Source: Pseudoips prasinana (lineage: Eukaryota > Arthropoda > Insecta > Lepidoptera > Nolidae). From it: a stretch of 64,000 nucleotides of DNA. The position numbers were made by a program, and so were the translations under genes. The notes beneath the pieces were generated by a model. That model saw only the letters and a list, made by a program, of their open reading frames with translations. It ran no database searches and was not told the DNA's origin. Position 1 is the first letter of the stretch; the number at the start of each line of letters is the position of its first letter. Positions 12,487 through 22,519 of this stretch are shown here, in pieces. The stretch covers positions 17,477,501 through 17,541,500 of the forward strand of contig OX621242.1 in assembly GCA_951640165.1 (NCBI GenBank), in the 5' to 3' direction.

Positions 12487-12702
12487 TGGGTTGGCGTGGT
12501 TGGTTGGTAGATACTTGCTTTTAACGCCGCAGGTCGTAGGTTCGATTCCCACCCAGGATAGATATTTGTTTGCATGAACTTGTCTGTTTGCCCTATGTGT
12601 TTACAAAAGAAAAGTAGTATATTTAGTATATCAGTTATAGCTGTTTTCCATGGCAGAGCTTGTGTTCTGCTTAATTTGGGATCAGATGGCCTTCTATGAA
12701 TA
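12487..12702 (+). mobile_element. tRNA-derived SINE, family 5
   Basis: Head TTGGCGTGGTTGGTTGGTAG and GGTTCGATTCCCACCCAGGA; tail TAATTTGGGATCAGATGGCC. A head of the same family occurs inverted at 4166-4255. Confidence 0.75.
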
Positions 12703-12705
12703 AAG

Positions 12706-12925
12706 TCACATGTTGGCCTAGTGGTTAGCGACCCTGCTAAACCAGAGGTCGTGGGTTCGCTTCCCACCAGAACAAATCTTTTTTTGATGGACACGGTTAT
12801 TTGTTCTGTTTGGATGTGATATATATATAATATGTATGTATTTAGAAATATATAAGTATGTTTATCAGTTGTCTGCTTGCCATAGGACAGGCTTTGCCGT
12901 GTGTTAGTTGTCCCAAGAAATCATC
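12706..12925 (+). mobile_element. tRNA-derived SINE, family 2, copy 1
   Basis: Head GTTGGCCTAGTGGTTAGCGA and GTGGGTTCGCTTCCCACCAG, body AACAAATCTTTTTTTGATGG, tail CAGGCTTTGCCGTGTGTTAG then TTGTCCCAA. The next copy is inverted at 8999-9232. Confidence 0.82.
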
Positions 12926-13394
12926 AGCTACCATTTCCACTACTTTAAGCCGAAATTTCTATGAAATAAATATTATTTATCTGATATTGAAAGAATGTAT
13001 GGAATGGATATAAATTTGTGTAAAAAAAAAAAATGAGCCGTCACGGGACGGCTGGCAGATGTGCAACATCGGCATTATTTTGTAAAAGTAATATGCAGAA
13101 AAGAACATATTGTGATAGGAACTAAATATATCATAATGATAAAATAAAAAGTCGATTGCGCATGCGCCACGTCATGCGTCGCCACGCCAGAAATCTGTTT
13201 TACGTACGGCTATAGATGTTTCACATCAAAAATAACAGTTTACATTCTTTGGTTATATTATTTACAATATACAGTCATATTCATAAGTACAGTAACAGTT
13301 TTCACTAGGTACTTTTTACAAAAATTTGTATGAAGTGTACATTTTATACAAAATACACACATACACACATTGAAGCTCTCATAGCCTTCACCGG

Positions 13395-13490
13395 CACGTA
13401 AAGTGATCAACGAAGGTTAACCTAGCCGCGCAGTCTGTCAATAGATGGGTGACCGCCTAAGTCATTTAATATATGTAGAAAGAAACACAT
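13395..13490 (+). mobile_element. 5S rRNA-derived SINE, head only
   Basis: AAGTGATCAACGAAGGTTAA, CCTAGCCGCGCAGTCTGTCA and ATAGATGGGTGACCGCCTAA give the best 5S-like head in the window, including an intact ATGGGTGACCGCC. The body is lost. Confidence 0.68.
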
Positions 13491-13686
13491 AAGAAGACTC
13501 ATTAAGTTGCCGGTAGCGGTGGATATTTTACTTGCCATTCCACCTTTGAACGCTTATTGTATATATAAAGATCTGAGTTATATTTTAACATGAAAAATAT
13601 TAAATAAATGAAGATTATACAAAAAAAATAATGAATATTTGTCAATAATACGTAAATTCATTTTTCTTTATCCCTAGGTGCATCAC

Positions 13687-13859
13687 ACTAATATTATAAA
13701 GCTGAAAGTTTGTGAGTGTGTATGTTTGTTACTTCTTCACGGCTAAGCTGCTGGAGCGATTTTAATAAAAATTGGTATGGGGTTAGCTGACACCCTGGAT
13801 TAACGCATAGGCTACAATTTATAAAGCTTGACGCGGGTATAACCGCGAGGCACAGCTAG
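13687..13859 (+). mobile_element. Lep1-type Helitron fragment
   Basis: Contains ACTAATATTATAAAG, GAAAGTTTGTGAGTGTGT, TTCTTCACGGCTAAG, TAGCTGACACCC, the hairpin CGCGGGTATAACCGCG and terminal CACAGCTAG followed by T. It is the intact reference for the interrupted copy at 17140-19545. Confidence 0.85.
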
Positions 13860-14185
13860 TATTTAATGAATAAATAAAATTTGTATGTGCCTTTAATTAG
13901 AAGATTAGATAATATGAGCTTTCAGCGTTAGAATTATATTCAACTATTCATCTCCACCTCACAATTTATTATGATAATCCGCTTTATCTATTTTCTTAGT
14001 GCTTTTTAAATGTTACATAAGTAAATTCAAATTAAATTGATATCTTTTCTGATGACATTTTTGACCCCGATTTGTTTAATAAAACACCCAATTCTTAAAT
14101 AACATATTTTATAACGGGATAACTTAATATTCAACACTTATCATTGTACACTTCCATGGGTTAAGGACCTAATAAAGCAGTTAAG

Positions 14186-14458
14186 TCTTACTTACTAATA
14201 ATGTCCTCCTAGCCGAATTTCGGCCGCGGCAGCCAGTTTCAATAGAGATTAGCCATCTGCGCGGGACATATTATAGTGTACTGTAGCTCTCCGAGGCATG
14301 GGGGTATAATGCCACAGACTCTCAGACTTCGAGCTGATGCTTAGAAATATCACTTTTTACAGAAAAGTCCCAAAATTACTTTTGGTCCGACCAAGGATTT
14401 GAACCCAGGACCTCGTTCTCTGCGGATGAACACGCTACTGCTAGACCAACATAATAAT
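14186..14458 (-). mobile_element. tRNA-derived SINE, family 4, inverted copy
   Basis: On the minus strand: TTGGTCTAGCAGTAGCGTGT, GAGGTCCTGGGTTCAAATCC, and the end GCGGCCGAAATTCGGCTAGG then AGGACATTA. Confidence 0.82.
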
Positions 14459-14636
14459 AAAATTGAGTTAGTAGTCACTAACTCCATCCGTTACGTCTGG
14501 CTCATACATCACACAAATGATATTAAATCAAATATTCTGAATTTGCCGGACTTACAGCAAACGCAGGTTTTGTAGTAAATGTAGCAAGTACAGAAGGCTG
14601 TCAGTCAGACCACGAATTAGGATAACGCTTAATTAT

Positions 14637-14955
14637 CTATACATATAATAAAATTGTAGGAAAGTCAAACTGTACATTGAATATTTTTTTTAAAGGATAC
14701 TTGGTGCGTGATCAACAATCCATATCGAAGCCAAAAATATAGTTTCTAGAATTTTTGTCTGTATGCCTGTTTGTCTGTATGTACGTCCGGGCTAAACTCT
14801 AAAAGTACTGTATGGATTTACTTCAAATTTTGCATGAATATTACTAAGAGGTTGGGTACACATATAGGCTACATATTATCACGCTATCACCTACGGGGGA
14901 GGAGCTGTGATTATTTATTAAATTTAACGCGGGTAAAACCGCGGAGCACAGCTAG
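14637..14955 (+). mobile_element. Helitron, longer subfamily (about 320 bp)
   Basis: Starts TCTATACATATAATAAAATT after an A and ends with CGCGGGTAAAACCGCG and CACAGCTAG|T. The internal TGTCTGTATGTACGTCCG and ACATATAGGCTACATATTA words mark a different subfamily from the 170-bp copies. Confidence 0.82.
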
Positions 14956-15390
14956 TATAAATTGAATGTAATCCCGTGCAAGTGATCTGACCCCCATTTC
15001 GAATTGCATCTTTTTACTTCAGCGGCCGCCTGAGCAGTGGCCCGAACCCCATAAGGGTGCCCTCAGGTATTAGTCGTTAAATTAATCTACTGGTTGAGAG
15101 CCTTTTGCGCTAGCCAATTGCTCGTTGTTTTCAATTTATTTTAATATACTATTGTTAAATGTAACAATTAAAACTTTAGTAATTTGCTATTTAGTTAAGG
15201 ATATTAAAAAATATATGTGACGAAACAGACCGCACGGACGGACTAATTCAAAATATTTTTTTGTTTTAATTACTGTTTTTAAACTGTGTTTATGTATTGC
15301 ATTGCGAGCTTGACAAGTACACGTGTATGTAAATACCCAAGTGCCTAATAAATTTCATTATTTAAATATTTAAAAACAGAATATGACTGA

Positions 15391-15592
15391 ACGTGTGGCG
15401 CAGCGGCTATAACAGTCGCGCGAGGCGCTTCGTGGCGCGGGTTCGAGTCCCGCACCGGACAACTATTTATATTACCCACAAATAGTGGTTCTGAGTCTGG
15501 ATGTCATTTGTGGCCGTCGATTATAAAATATGTTTGAAAAGTACCCCGCGACACAGGGATCAGATTTCCTAGTGCGGGCGTTGTCTTTAAAA
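15391..15592 (+). mobile_element. tRNA-derived SINE, family 3, copy 2
   Basis: Head GTGTGGCGCAGCGGCTATAA and GCGGGTTCGAGTCCCGCACC, body GACAACTATTTATATTACCC, tail CCCGCGACACAGGGATCAGA and TAGTGCGGGCGTTGTC. Confidence 0.85.
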
Positions 15593-15715
15593 AAAAATTA
15601 ATATTTATGCCAATTATTATTATCCATAAAACATATTATTATTATTTCTGGAGACTTTTTTAACCATTACCAGTGATGTACGGTCTTTCTTGTTGTATAG
15701 ATATGTCTCACTTAA

Positions 15716-15976
15716 CACGCTCGGCGCCAAGCCCTATAAGCCATACCACCAAATGTTTTTGATGTTTTTCTTTGATTTTAGTCTCTAAAATAGTTTAGAT
15801 ATCTTAGAGGATTATTTTTTTCATTCCCCCTCCTTTTTTTGTCTTAACAGAATGTATGGAAAGTGTGCGCGTTAGCGATACATGGCGCTTGACTAGAATG
15901 GTGCTTGTGTATCGAAAAAGATACACAAGTATTTAGACAGTGTGTATCGCAAACGATATACATGGCGCTGAGCGTG
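15716..15976. mobile_element. piggyBac-like MITE (261 bp)
   Basis: It is flanked by TTAA on both sides (15712-15715 and 15977-15980) and bounded by inverted repeats CACGCTCGGCGCCA and TGGCGCTGAGCGTG. The ends differ by one base from each other and by two from the large element at 50993-56777, so the two belong to related families. No coding capacity. Internal hairpin-like sequence repeats GTATCG/CGATAC and TGTATC/GATACA words. Confidence 0.75.
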
Positions 15977-16519
15977 TTAAGCAAGACAAAAACAGGAAGT
16001 GAGTAGTATATGGTTATCGTCTGCAAATAAATACTTATACATTTTGATTTAAATGTCGAAAGGAAACCGTTAAACATATAATGGTGCTTTATTTGGGTTC
16101 CGTAGCCAAATGGCAAAAACTGAACCCTTATAGATTCGTCATGTCTGTATGTCTGTCCATCCGTATGTCACAGCCACTTTTTTCCGAAACTATAAGAGCT
16201 GTACTGTTGAAAGTTGAAACTTGGTAAGTAGGTGTATTCTGTGAACCGCATTAAGATTTTCACAGAAAAATAGAAAAAAAAAACAATGAATTATGGGGGT
16301 CCCCATACTTAGAACTGAAACAAAACATTTTTTTTCATCAAACCTATACTTGTGGGGTATATACATGGAGGTTTCTAACGTATTTTTTCTAAACTGAATA
16401 GTTTGCGCGAGAAACACTTCCAAAGTGGTATGTACGTGGTATGTGTTTACGTATGTACATTACCATGCAAACATTCACCGAAAATTGGTTTGAACGAGAT
16501 CGGTAAGTGATTTTTTTAA

Positions 16520-16727
16520 TCCTAACTAATATTATAAATGCGAAAGTAACTCTGTCTGTCTGTCTGTTACTCTTTCACGCCAAAACTACTGAACGGATTT
16601 GAATGAAATTTGGTATACAGATGGTCTAGACCCTGAGAAAGAACATAGGCTATTTTTTATAGTTCGGATAACACATAGGCCATATTTTATAAAGTTTAAC
16701 GCGGGTAAAACCGCGGGGCACAGCTAC
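16520..16727 (+). mobile_element. Lep1-type Helitron, degenerate 3' end
   Basis: Starts TCCTAACTAATATTATAAAT and has TCTTTCACGCCAAAACTACT, ACGCGGGTAAAACCGCGG and CACAGCTAC where CTAG is expected, so one terminal base has changed. Confidence 0.82.
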
Positions 16728-17085
16728 TACATCCTAAATCGTCAACGGCAATTTACCTTTCATTCCATCAACTGAAATACTTGCTACTACGGAACCCTTC
16801 ATGGGCGAGTCCGGTTTTTTATTATATTCGGCACCTTTTAACAGAACGTGCTAAAAATCTGGTTTACAAACCCTTCATTTATTTATGGCCAACCTTTTCT
16901 CAGTTTACCTCTTTTAAGCATTAGGTAGAAATTATACAGTCAGATAATACAAATTGACAAAATATGTATATTGCATACACTACCGTAATACTAAACCATT
17001 TCTAAACGGATATAAGTACATTACTTAATAATTAAATGAATATCAGAAGGTCGATAACGTTCTACAAATAAAACGAGAAATACAT

Positions 17086-17091
<6 letters not shown>

Positions 17092-17139
<48 letters not shown>
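17092..17139. repeat. TA dinucleotide microsatellite
   Basis: About 24 uninterrupted TA units adjoin the 5' end of the Helitron copy. Frames read across it are repeat artefacts. Confidence 0.95.
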
Positions 17140-17142
<3 letters not shown>

Positions 17143-17171
17143 GCGAAAGTTTGTGAGTGTGTGAGTGTGTA

Positions 17172-18488
17172 CATTAAGTCAAAAAAGTATCGGGAATGGA
17201 TGATTTGTTTATGGTTCCAAATTTTTGTTTTTTTTTTGTTGTTGTTAGATTGGCACAACTGTTTTCCATTTTGGCGCGGAGTTTGAGTTGCATCTGTTAT
17301 TTATATTAAATACAGTGCTGGTTTTAGTAATATCATATACAGTGTGTATAGCAAATTTCATAATGGACAAAAATATCGAACAAAGAGTTTGTCTTAAATT
17401 TTGCATCGCTAATGGAATTTCGTGTTCGGAGTCACTGAAAATGTTACAGAAGGCTTACGGTGAATCGACTTTATCAAAAACTCGTGCTTATGAGTGGTTC
17501 AAAGCGTTCAAAAGCGGTCGAGATGTGATGAAAGATTTGCCTCGCTCTGGTAGGCCATCAACGTCTTCAACTGAAGTTAACATCGCAAAAGTGAAGGAAA
17601 TAGTGACTGAAAATCCTCATTCAACTCTGAGAGAGATAGCCGCCGAACTTTCTGTATCTCACGAGTTGATTTGTACCATTTTAACTAATCATTTGGGTAT
17701 GAAACATGTTGCCGCTCGGCTAGTCCCAAAAGATCAGAATTTTCTCCAAAAACTCAATCGCATGAAAGTCGCTGAGGACATGGTAGAACGAGTCAATTCC
17801 GACCCAACATTCATGAAATGCATTGTTACTGGTGACGAGATGTGGGTTTACGAGTTTGACATGCAAACTAGTCAGCAAGCTTCGGAGTGGCGCCTTCCAA
17901 CTGAACCGAAACCGAAAAAACCACGCCAAAGTCGATCAAAAGTCAAATTCATGTTGACTGTTTTCTTTGACTATCGCGGTGTTGTGCACTCTGAATTCTT
18001 ACCGGAAGGTCGAACGGTAAATAAAGAATATTATTTGAGCGTAATGCGGCGTTTAAGAGAGCATATTCGACGAAAAAGGCCAGATTTGTGGAAAGAAAAT
18101 TCTTGGATTTTGCACCACGATAATGCGCCTTCGCACAAGGCCATCATTGTGAACGAATTTTTGACCAAACACTAAACAAATACCATCCAGCAACCACCAT
18201 ATTCACCAGATATTGCTCCAGCTGACTTCTTTCTTTTTCCTAAACTCAAATTACCACTTCGTGGTACCCGTTTTCAATCGGTAGAAGACATAAAGGAGAA
18301 TTCGCGGCGAGAACTGAACTCAATTCCGAAAGCGGCGTTTAAAAAATGTTTTGATGAATGGATTATTCGTTGGCGTAAGTGTATCGTTTCTGAAGGAGCA
18401 TACTTTGAAGGTGATAAAATAAATGTGGATGAATAACAGACATTTTGTATATTATTGATCTTTTCCCGGTACTTTCTTGGCAGAGTAG
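17172..18488 (+). mobile_element. mariner transposon (about 1.3 kb)
   Basis: The ends share an imperfect inverted repeat around AAAAAGTATCGGGAA (left) and TTCCCGGTACTTTCTT (right), and TA duplications border the element (17170-17171 and 18489-18490). The flanks GTGAGTGTGTA and TATGTTTGTTAC join into the continuous Helitron sequence seen intact at 13687-13859, which confirms the boundaries. It carries one transposase frame with a single internal stop. Confidence 0.88.
17363..18436 (+). pseudogene. mariner transposase, DD34D, one internal stop
   Basis: The frame runs 357 codons from MDKNIEQRVCLKFC to GDKINVDE and is broken once, by TAA at 18173-18175 (codon 271). No frameshift is present. The N-terminal half has the paired helix-turn-helix DNA-binding region (ESLKMLQKAYGE and STLREIAAELSVSHELI). 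Catalytic motifs are VTGDEMW, HHDNAPSH and YSPDIAPADFF; counting through the stop codon, 34 residues separate the second and third Asp, as in true mariners. The LVPK and YSPDIAP motifs are the usual subfamily markers. It excises and inserts at TA. With the stop, the domain holding the third Asp is lost, so this copy should be inactive. Confidence 0.93.
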
Positions 18489-18536
18489 TATGTTTGTTAC
18501 TTCTTCACGTCTACACGGCTGGAGCGGTTTTAATAA

Positions 18537-19457
18537 AGGTCATTGGGCAACTAAGTATGGAACCTATACCCACGGCCTACAGAAAAAAAATAGGTAGTAT
18601 GTTTAGATAAACGTCTCTAGTTTACGAATATATATGTCGCATTAACGCAGACAACGGGAAAAAAACATAAATCTAAAAAAATAAAATACAATAATAAGGT
18701 TTATTATAACAAGGCTTAGTACATTTTTATTGATTTTTTGATAGTAAACATGATTTTAAAAATAAAATAAGTAAAATAAAACAAGTATAGAAGAGTTTTT
18801 AAGTTTTATTCGACATGATCAATGTCTACAGGAATAATTGTATCATCTAAAAACGCCGCAGGCGCATCAATTAGATTTTGATGTCGGGCCCAAGACAAAA
18901 AATATACTATGCTGGCTATATGCGCGCAGCATCCAATAGTGCGGCAACCGTGGATACAAGAGCAGTAGTAATCTTCGATACTATCTCTGCCCTGTCTTGT
19001 TGGGTTCACCAATATGTAAGTATAGTATGTTTTGCTCCTGACATGTCGCGACTGTATTTTTCCCCGTATTAATATTTTGTGGTTAACCAATTCATGGTGC
19101 CGGTATAGTTCAACAATATACAGACCATTTGGTCGCAAGTGTTCGTGAACGTATGATATTGCGATCCTTAAATGGTAGGTGCCCAACGTAAATAGTATCA
19201 AATCTTCAAAAGTTAGGCGTGGGAAGTTATCCAAAGCTGCATTACTTGCATCAATTGAAATAAAGGCTACTCTTTGCCTATTTAGATTTTGCTCGCTCAC
19301 ATAATACCTATTTTTTATTTATCTTTAACATTTTATTCCCATGGTTTAAAAAAAAATAACTATCTAAATTTTAATGTAGGTTAATACTTAACAATTTAAA
19401 ACTAATTTGGTTTTTGTAGGAAAACTATAGTCTGGGTCAGATTTCGCCCAATGACCT
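18537..19457. mobile_element. DNA transposon with 12-bp inverted repeats and SWIM-finger ORF
   Basis: The element begins AGGTCATTGGGCAA and ends with the inverse, GCCCAATGACCT. It interrupts the same Helitron copy as the mariner: TTTTAATAA on the left and TGGTACGGAGG on the right are joined in intact copies. It encodes a 164-residue SWIM-finger protein on the minus strand but no recognizable DDE nuclease, so it is probably a deleted derivative. The superfamily is not certain. Confidence 0.7.
18806..19300 (-). CDS. Transposon-encoded SWIM zinc-finger protein, partial
   Basis: The frame encodes RVAFISIDASNAALDNFPRL, then KIQSRHVRSKTYYTYI, and a SWIM-type zinc finger YYCSCIHGCRTIGCCAHIAS (C-x-C then C-x-H), ending about 25 residues later. 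This combination is common at the C-terminus of proteins encoded by animal DNA transposons; the DDE part expected upstream is missing. The first codon is not a clear ATG: the frame is open back to about 19325, where a stop occurs. It probably represents the last portion of a transposase. Role: likely DNA or protein binding during transposition (inference). Confidence 0.65.
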   Translation of the reverse strand: MSEQNLNRQRVAFISIDASNAALDNFPRLTFEDLILFTLGTYHLRIAISYVHEHLRPNGLYIVELYRHHELVNHKILIRGKIQSRHVRSKTYYTYILVNPTRQGRDSIEDYYCSCIHGCRTIGCCAHIASIVYFLSWARHQNLIDAPAAFLDDTIIPVDIDHVE

Positions 19458-19989
19458 ATGGTACGGAGGTAGCTGACACCCTTGATTAACACATAGGCTA
19501 TAATTTATAAAGTTTAACGCGGGTAAAACCGCGGGGCATAGCTAGTACTAGCTATTTATGAAGTCTTCAGTTTTCATTATAACCTATAAAATAAATTGGT
19601 TTTAAGGTATTAACAAAGCCTTATTAAGCAATCACGTTAAATAATAATTTACATCATTTAATTTTTTTAAGGACATATTGGGCTTATTGTAGACGTGACA
19701 CACACCAATTCGCATGAAGCTTATAAGGCTTAATCTTACATTCAAAGGCACTAAAATTTATTTCACAACTTTCTATTGTTTACATTATGAATTAAAATTG
19801 CCGATTTTGATACAAAAAGGAAAATGTGTTTGCACACATATAGTCGTAAAAGGCGACTAAGGGATACACCAGGTAGTCAGTCGGGCAGCTGCGCCTCCTG
19901 TGTACTATCTACCACCTAACTGCGGACACCAAATCGCATGCCAAGCGCGGTGACTACGGCAAACCTCTCCAAATAGCAATGTTTTACAA

Positions 19990-20300
19990 ACCTTTCATCA
20001 TCACCATCATATTAACCGAAAGACGTCCACTGCTGGACAAAGGCCTCCCCCAAGGATCTCCACAACAGCCGGTCCTGCGCTTCCCGCATCCAACGGCTTC
20101 CCGCAACCCGCAGAAGATCATCGGTCCATCTTGTAGGGGCTGCGTCTTCCGGTTCGTGGTCGCCACTCAAGAACTCTTCTGCCCCATCGGCCGTCAGTTC
20201 TACGAGCTATGTGCCCTGCCCACTGCTACTTCAGTTTGGCAATTGCAATTACAAACCTTTGGGGAAGGCCTATGTCCAGATGTGAACGTTATCAGGCTGA
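19990..20300 (-). mobile_element. RTE-type LINE 3' end, copy 1
   Basis: Minus strand: GATCTTCTGCGGGTTGCGGG, GGGGGAGGCCTTTGTCCAGC and AGTGGACGTCTTTCGGTTAA then ATGATGGTGATGATG. The ATG-repeat tail and the RWxxxAxxRxxWRSLGEA-like remnants are typical of RTE tails. Confidence 0.7.
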
Positions 20301-20580
20301 TGATTATAATGATGACACATATAGTCTATCCAATAAGCCCTTAATTTGAATTATTTACAACTACTGTGAAAAAACAAAATACCTGGTTTCTTATGAAAAT
20401 GAGCGGCTCTTTAACGTACTTTTTTGCAAAAGCCGTGAAGCAAATTTATGGATATTGTATGTACTTTGTCACCTTGACTTAATTCGGTGTATATCGAAAT
20501 ATTGGTCATAAATAAAATATAACACCTTCTAAATATTTAATTTATTTATATTATTAAAAGTCGCTCGCACTATGCAAATA

Positions 20581-20722
20581 CATGTACGCCAGCCCATCAA
20601 GCTACCCCAATCTGCCAAATTTCTCCAATTGAAAGTGAACCTTATGCTTCTGCTTCATAAAGTTGAAAATATATAAAATTAATTTGACAGATTGGGGTAG
20701 CTGGATGTGCTGCCGTCTGTAC
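20581..20722. mobile_element. Fold-back MITE, family A, copy 2
   Basis: Left arm CATGTACGCCAGCCCATCAAG, right arm GGGGTAGCTGGATGTGCTGC, then CGTCTGTACAT. The arms pair over about 45 bp and the centre is AGTGAACCTTATGCTTCTGC. Confidence 0.8.
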
Positions 20723-20929
20723 ATACAACTCTGTAATGCGGAGGACTTTACAGACATGAAATTACACATGTGTCCGTAAATTTGCTGTAATCGAACCCGA
20801 ACACGTGAGCGATGACATAGTAGTAATGTGACTACATAAACCTCTACGCCACACTAGCATAAATATGATAAAATAATATAAAAAAATTGTAGCGCAGAAT
20901 ACTGTAGGTTTTTAATTTTGATAATAGAG

Positions 20930-21165
20930 AGATAATCGGCGAGGTTAAGCAACTAGACTCGCGGTTAGTCCATAGATAAGTGACCACCAAAGTGATTTAA
21001 TTTCTGATCGTCTCCTTGCTTCGGAGGGTGCGTTAAACTGTTGGACCCGGTTGTAGTTATTAAACAACAGTCGTTAAACCATGTCTGAGGCCTACTGGGC
21101 GGCTTGCACAACTCTATCACTAGGGTAACCACTACACATACGATAAGTAAGTAATTCAAAATAAA
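20930..21165 (+). mobile_element. 5S rRNA-derived SINE, copy 1
   Basis: The head GGCGAGGTTAAGCAACTAGA, CTCGCGGTTAGTCCATAGAT and AAGTGACCACC corresponds to the internal promoter part of 5S rRNA (GTTAAGCA, GGTTAGT, ATGGGTGACC). The body contains TTGGACCCGGTTGTAGTTAT and GTTAAACCATGTCTGAGGCC. Pol III transcription from the 5S-type promoter is inferred. Confidence 0.72.
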
Positions 21166-21192
21166 GATACACAATCTATTCCTGGTCACTAC

Positions 21193-21336
21193 ATGTACAG
21201 ACGCCAGCACATCAAACTACCCCAATCTGTCAATTTTACCCAATATAAAGTGAACCTTATAATTTGGTGATAAAGTTGAAAATCTATAAAATAAATTTGA
21301 CAGATTGGGGTAGCTTGATGTGCTGGCGTTTGTACA
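21193..21336. mobile_element. Fold-back MITE, family A, copy 3
   Basis: Left arm TGTACAGACGCCAGCACATC, right arm GATGTGCTGGCGTTTGTACA. TA lies at both ends just outside CAGACGCC, which suggests a TA target duplication. Confidence 0.85.
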
Positions 21337-21720
21337 AATAATTTGTTTTGACTAAACTGAACGCACTGTAATCATTTGAGTTATGTTAATTGTGTTTTTG
21401 TATAATATGTATATTAATTAAAACGCGTGATCTGATAAATTTTGTATGTCAGATTAAGCGTGAACATATAAACATCTTACTGATTTATAGGAGCTTAGCA
21501 TCTTTTATAAAATATTTCCATTAAAATATTAATACAAGTTTTCATAAACAGATTCGATTATCTAAGTAGACATAATATCGCAAATGATTATCAACCAACC
21601 GCAAATGGTTATAACAGGACCATCTTAATACATCTGTTTCGAGTTGTATAATATTTTAAAGATTATTGTATTTTAGTAACATTTAATTTGAAAACTGTTA
21701 ATTGATAATGTGGGCTGAAA

Positions 21721-21835
21721 TGTACAGCCTCACACATCAAGCTAGCCCAATCTGTCACTAAATATACTTTTGTAAAGTTGAAAATCTGCAAAATAAATTT
21801 GACAGATTGCGGTAGCTGCATGTGGCGTCTGTACA
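21721..21835. mobile_element. Fold-back MITE, family A, copy 4 (shortened)
   Basis: Left arm TGTACAGCCTCACACATCAA, right arm GCATGTGGCGTCTGTACA. About 25 bp of the centre are missing compared with copies 3 and 6. Confidence 0.78.
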
Positions 21836-21996
21836 TGCAATTTTACATTATCAAAAATGTTAAATTAAAGCCATGAATACTTTTGATTCCAGAAGCCTGT
21901 TTTCATCATAGTTTGAGTTACGACTCGACGTAAAAAAATTATTATTTGTGACTTAGGACCTTCGATTTCCTAAACATAGAGCACTGGAGCTGCACT

Positions 21997-22137
21997 GTTC
22001 AGACGCCAGCACATCAAGTTACCGCATTCTGTCAAATTTCCCCAATTAAAAGTGAACCTTATGCTTAAGTAATAAAGTTGAAAATCTATAAAAGAAATTT
22101 CATAGATGTGGATAGCTGGATGTGCAGGTGCCTGTAC
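21997..22137. mobile_element. Fold-back MITE, family A, copy 5
   Basis: Left arm GTTCAGACGCCAGCACATCA, right arm GCTGGATGTGCAGGTGCCTG. The arms have diverged more than in other copies. Confidence 0.78.
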
Positions 22138-22350
22138 CTTTTTTGAACTAGGGCTGCCCAGGTGCTACTTTTGCGCCATGCCCCAGGTGATTGGGCCCAG
22201 TACCATGCAAAGGCTCTGGATTGTACTACTGGATTGCCAGCGCCGGAGGTAGAGTACTATACCTACAATTACTTACATAACTGTAACAGAAATAGTTAAA
22301 ATACTTTTTCATGTTTTACTTTTAATTGAATTAGGTAGGTAGTTTAGTAA

Positions 22351-22519
22351 TCTACTATATAAAAATAAGTCGGGTTTTCCTTCCTGACGCTATAACTCCA
22401 GAACGCACGATCCGATTTCCACGGTTTTGCATTCGTTGGCAAGGTCTCGGGCTCCGTGAGGTTTATAGCAAAGAAAATTTACAAAATTTAACGCCGGTAA
22501 CACCGCGGGGCACAGCTAG
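22351..22519 (+). mobile_element. Nonautonomous Helitron, first unit of a head-to-tail dimer (169 bp)
   Basis: Begins TCTACTATATAAAAATAAG after an A and ends GGCACAGCTAG, with the hairpin-forming CGCCGGTAACACCGCG just upstream. These are the TC start and CTAG end of Lep1-type Helitrons. It is followed without any spacer by a second copy. Confidence 0.88.

Larger units (their letters stand above)
17140..19545 (+). mobile_element. Lep1-type Helitron fragment interrupted twice
   Basis: Pieces 17140-17171, 18489-18536 and 19458-19545 together read as one nonautonomous Helitron: GAAAGTTTGTGAGTGTGT, TTACTTCTTCACG, CTGGAGCGGTTTTAATAA, TAGCTGACACCC, then CGCGGGTAAAACCGCG (hairpin) and GCTAG|T. It is split by a mariner and by a second DNA transposon. 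A TA microsatellite abuts its 5' side. Confidence 0.82.

Noticed and set aside
12414..12794. 126-codon minus-strand frame with protein-like sequence
   Set aside because: It runs antisense across two adjacent SINEs; the apparent motifs come from tRNA-like heads.
17043..17286. Frames rich in Tyr-Ile repeats on both strands
   Set aside because: They are translations of the TA microsatellite.
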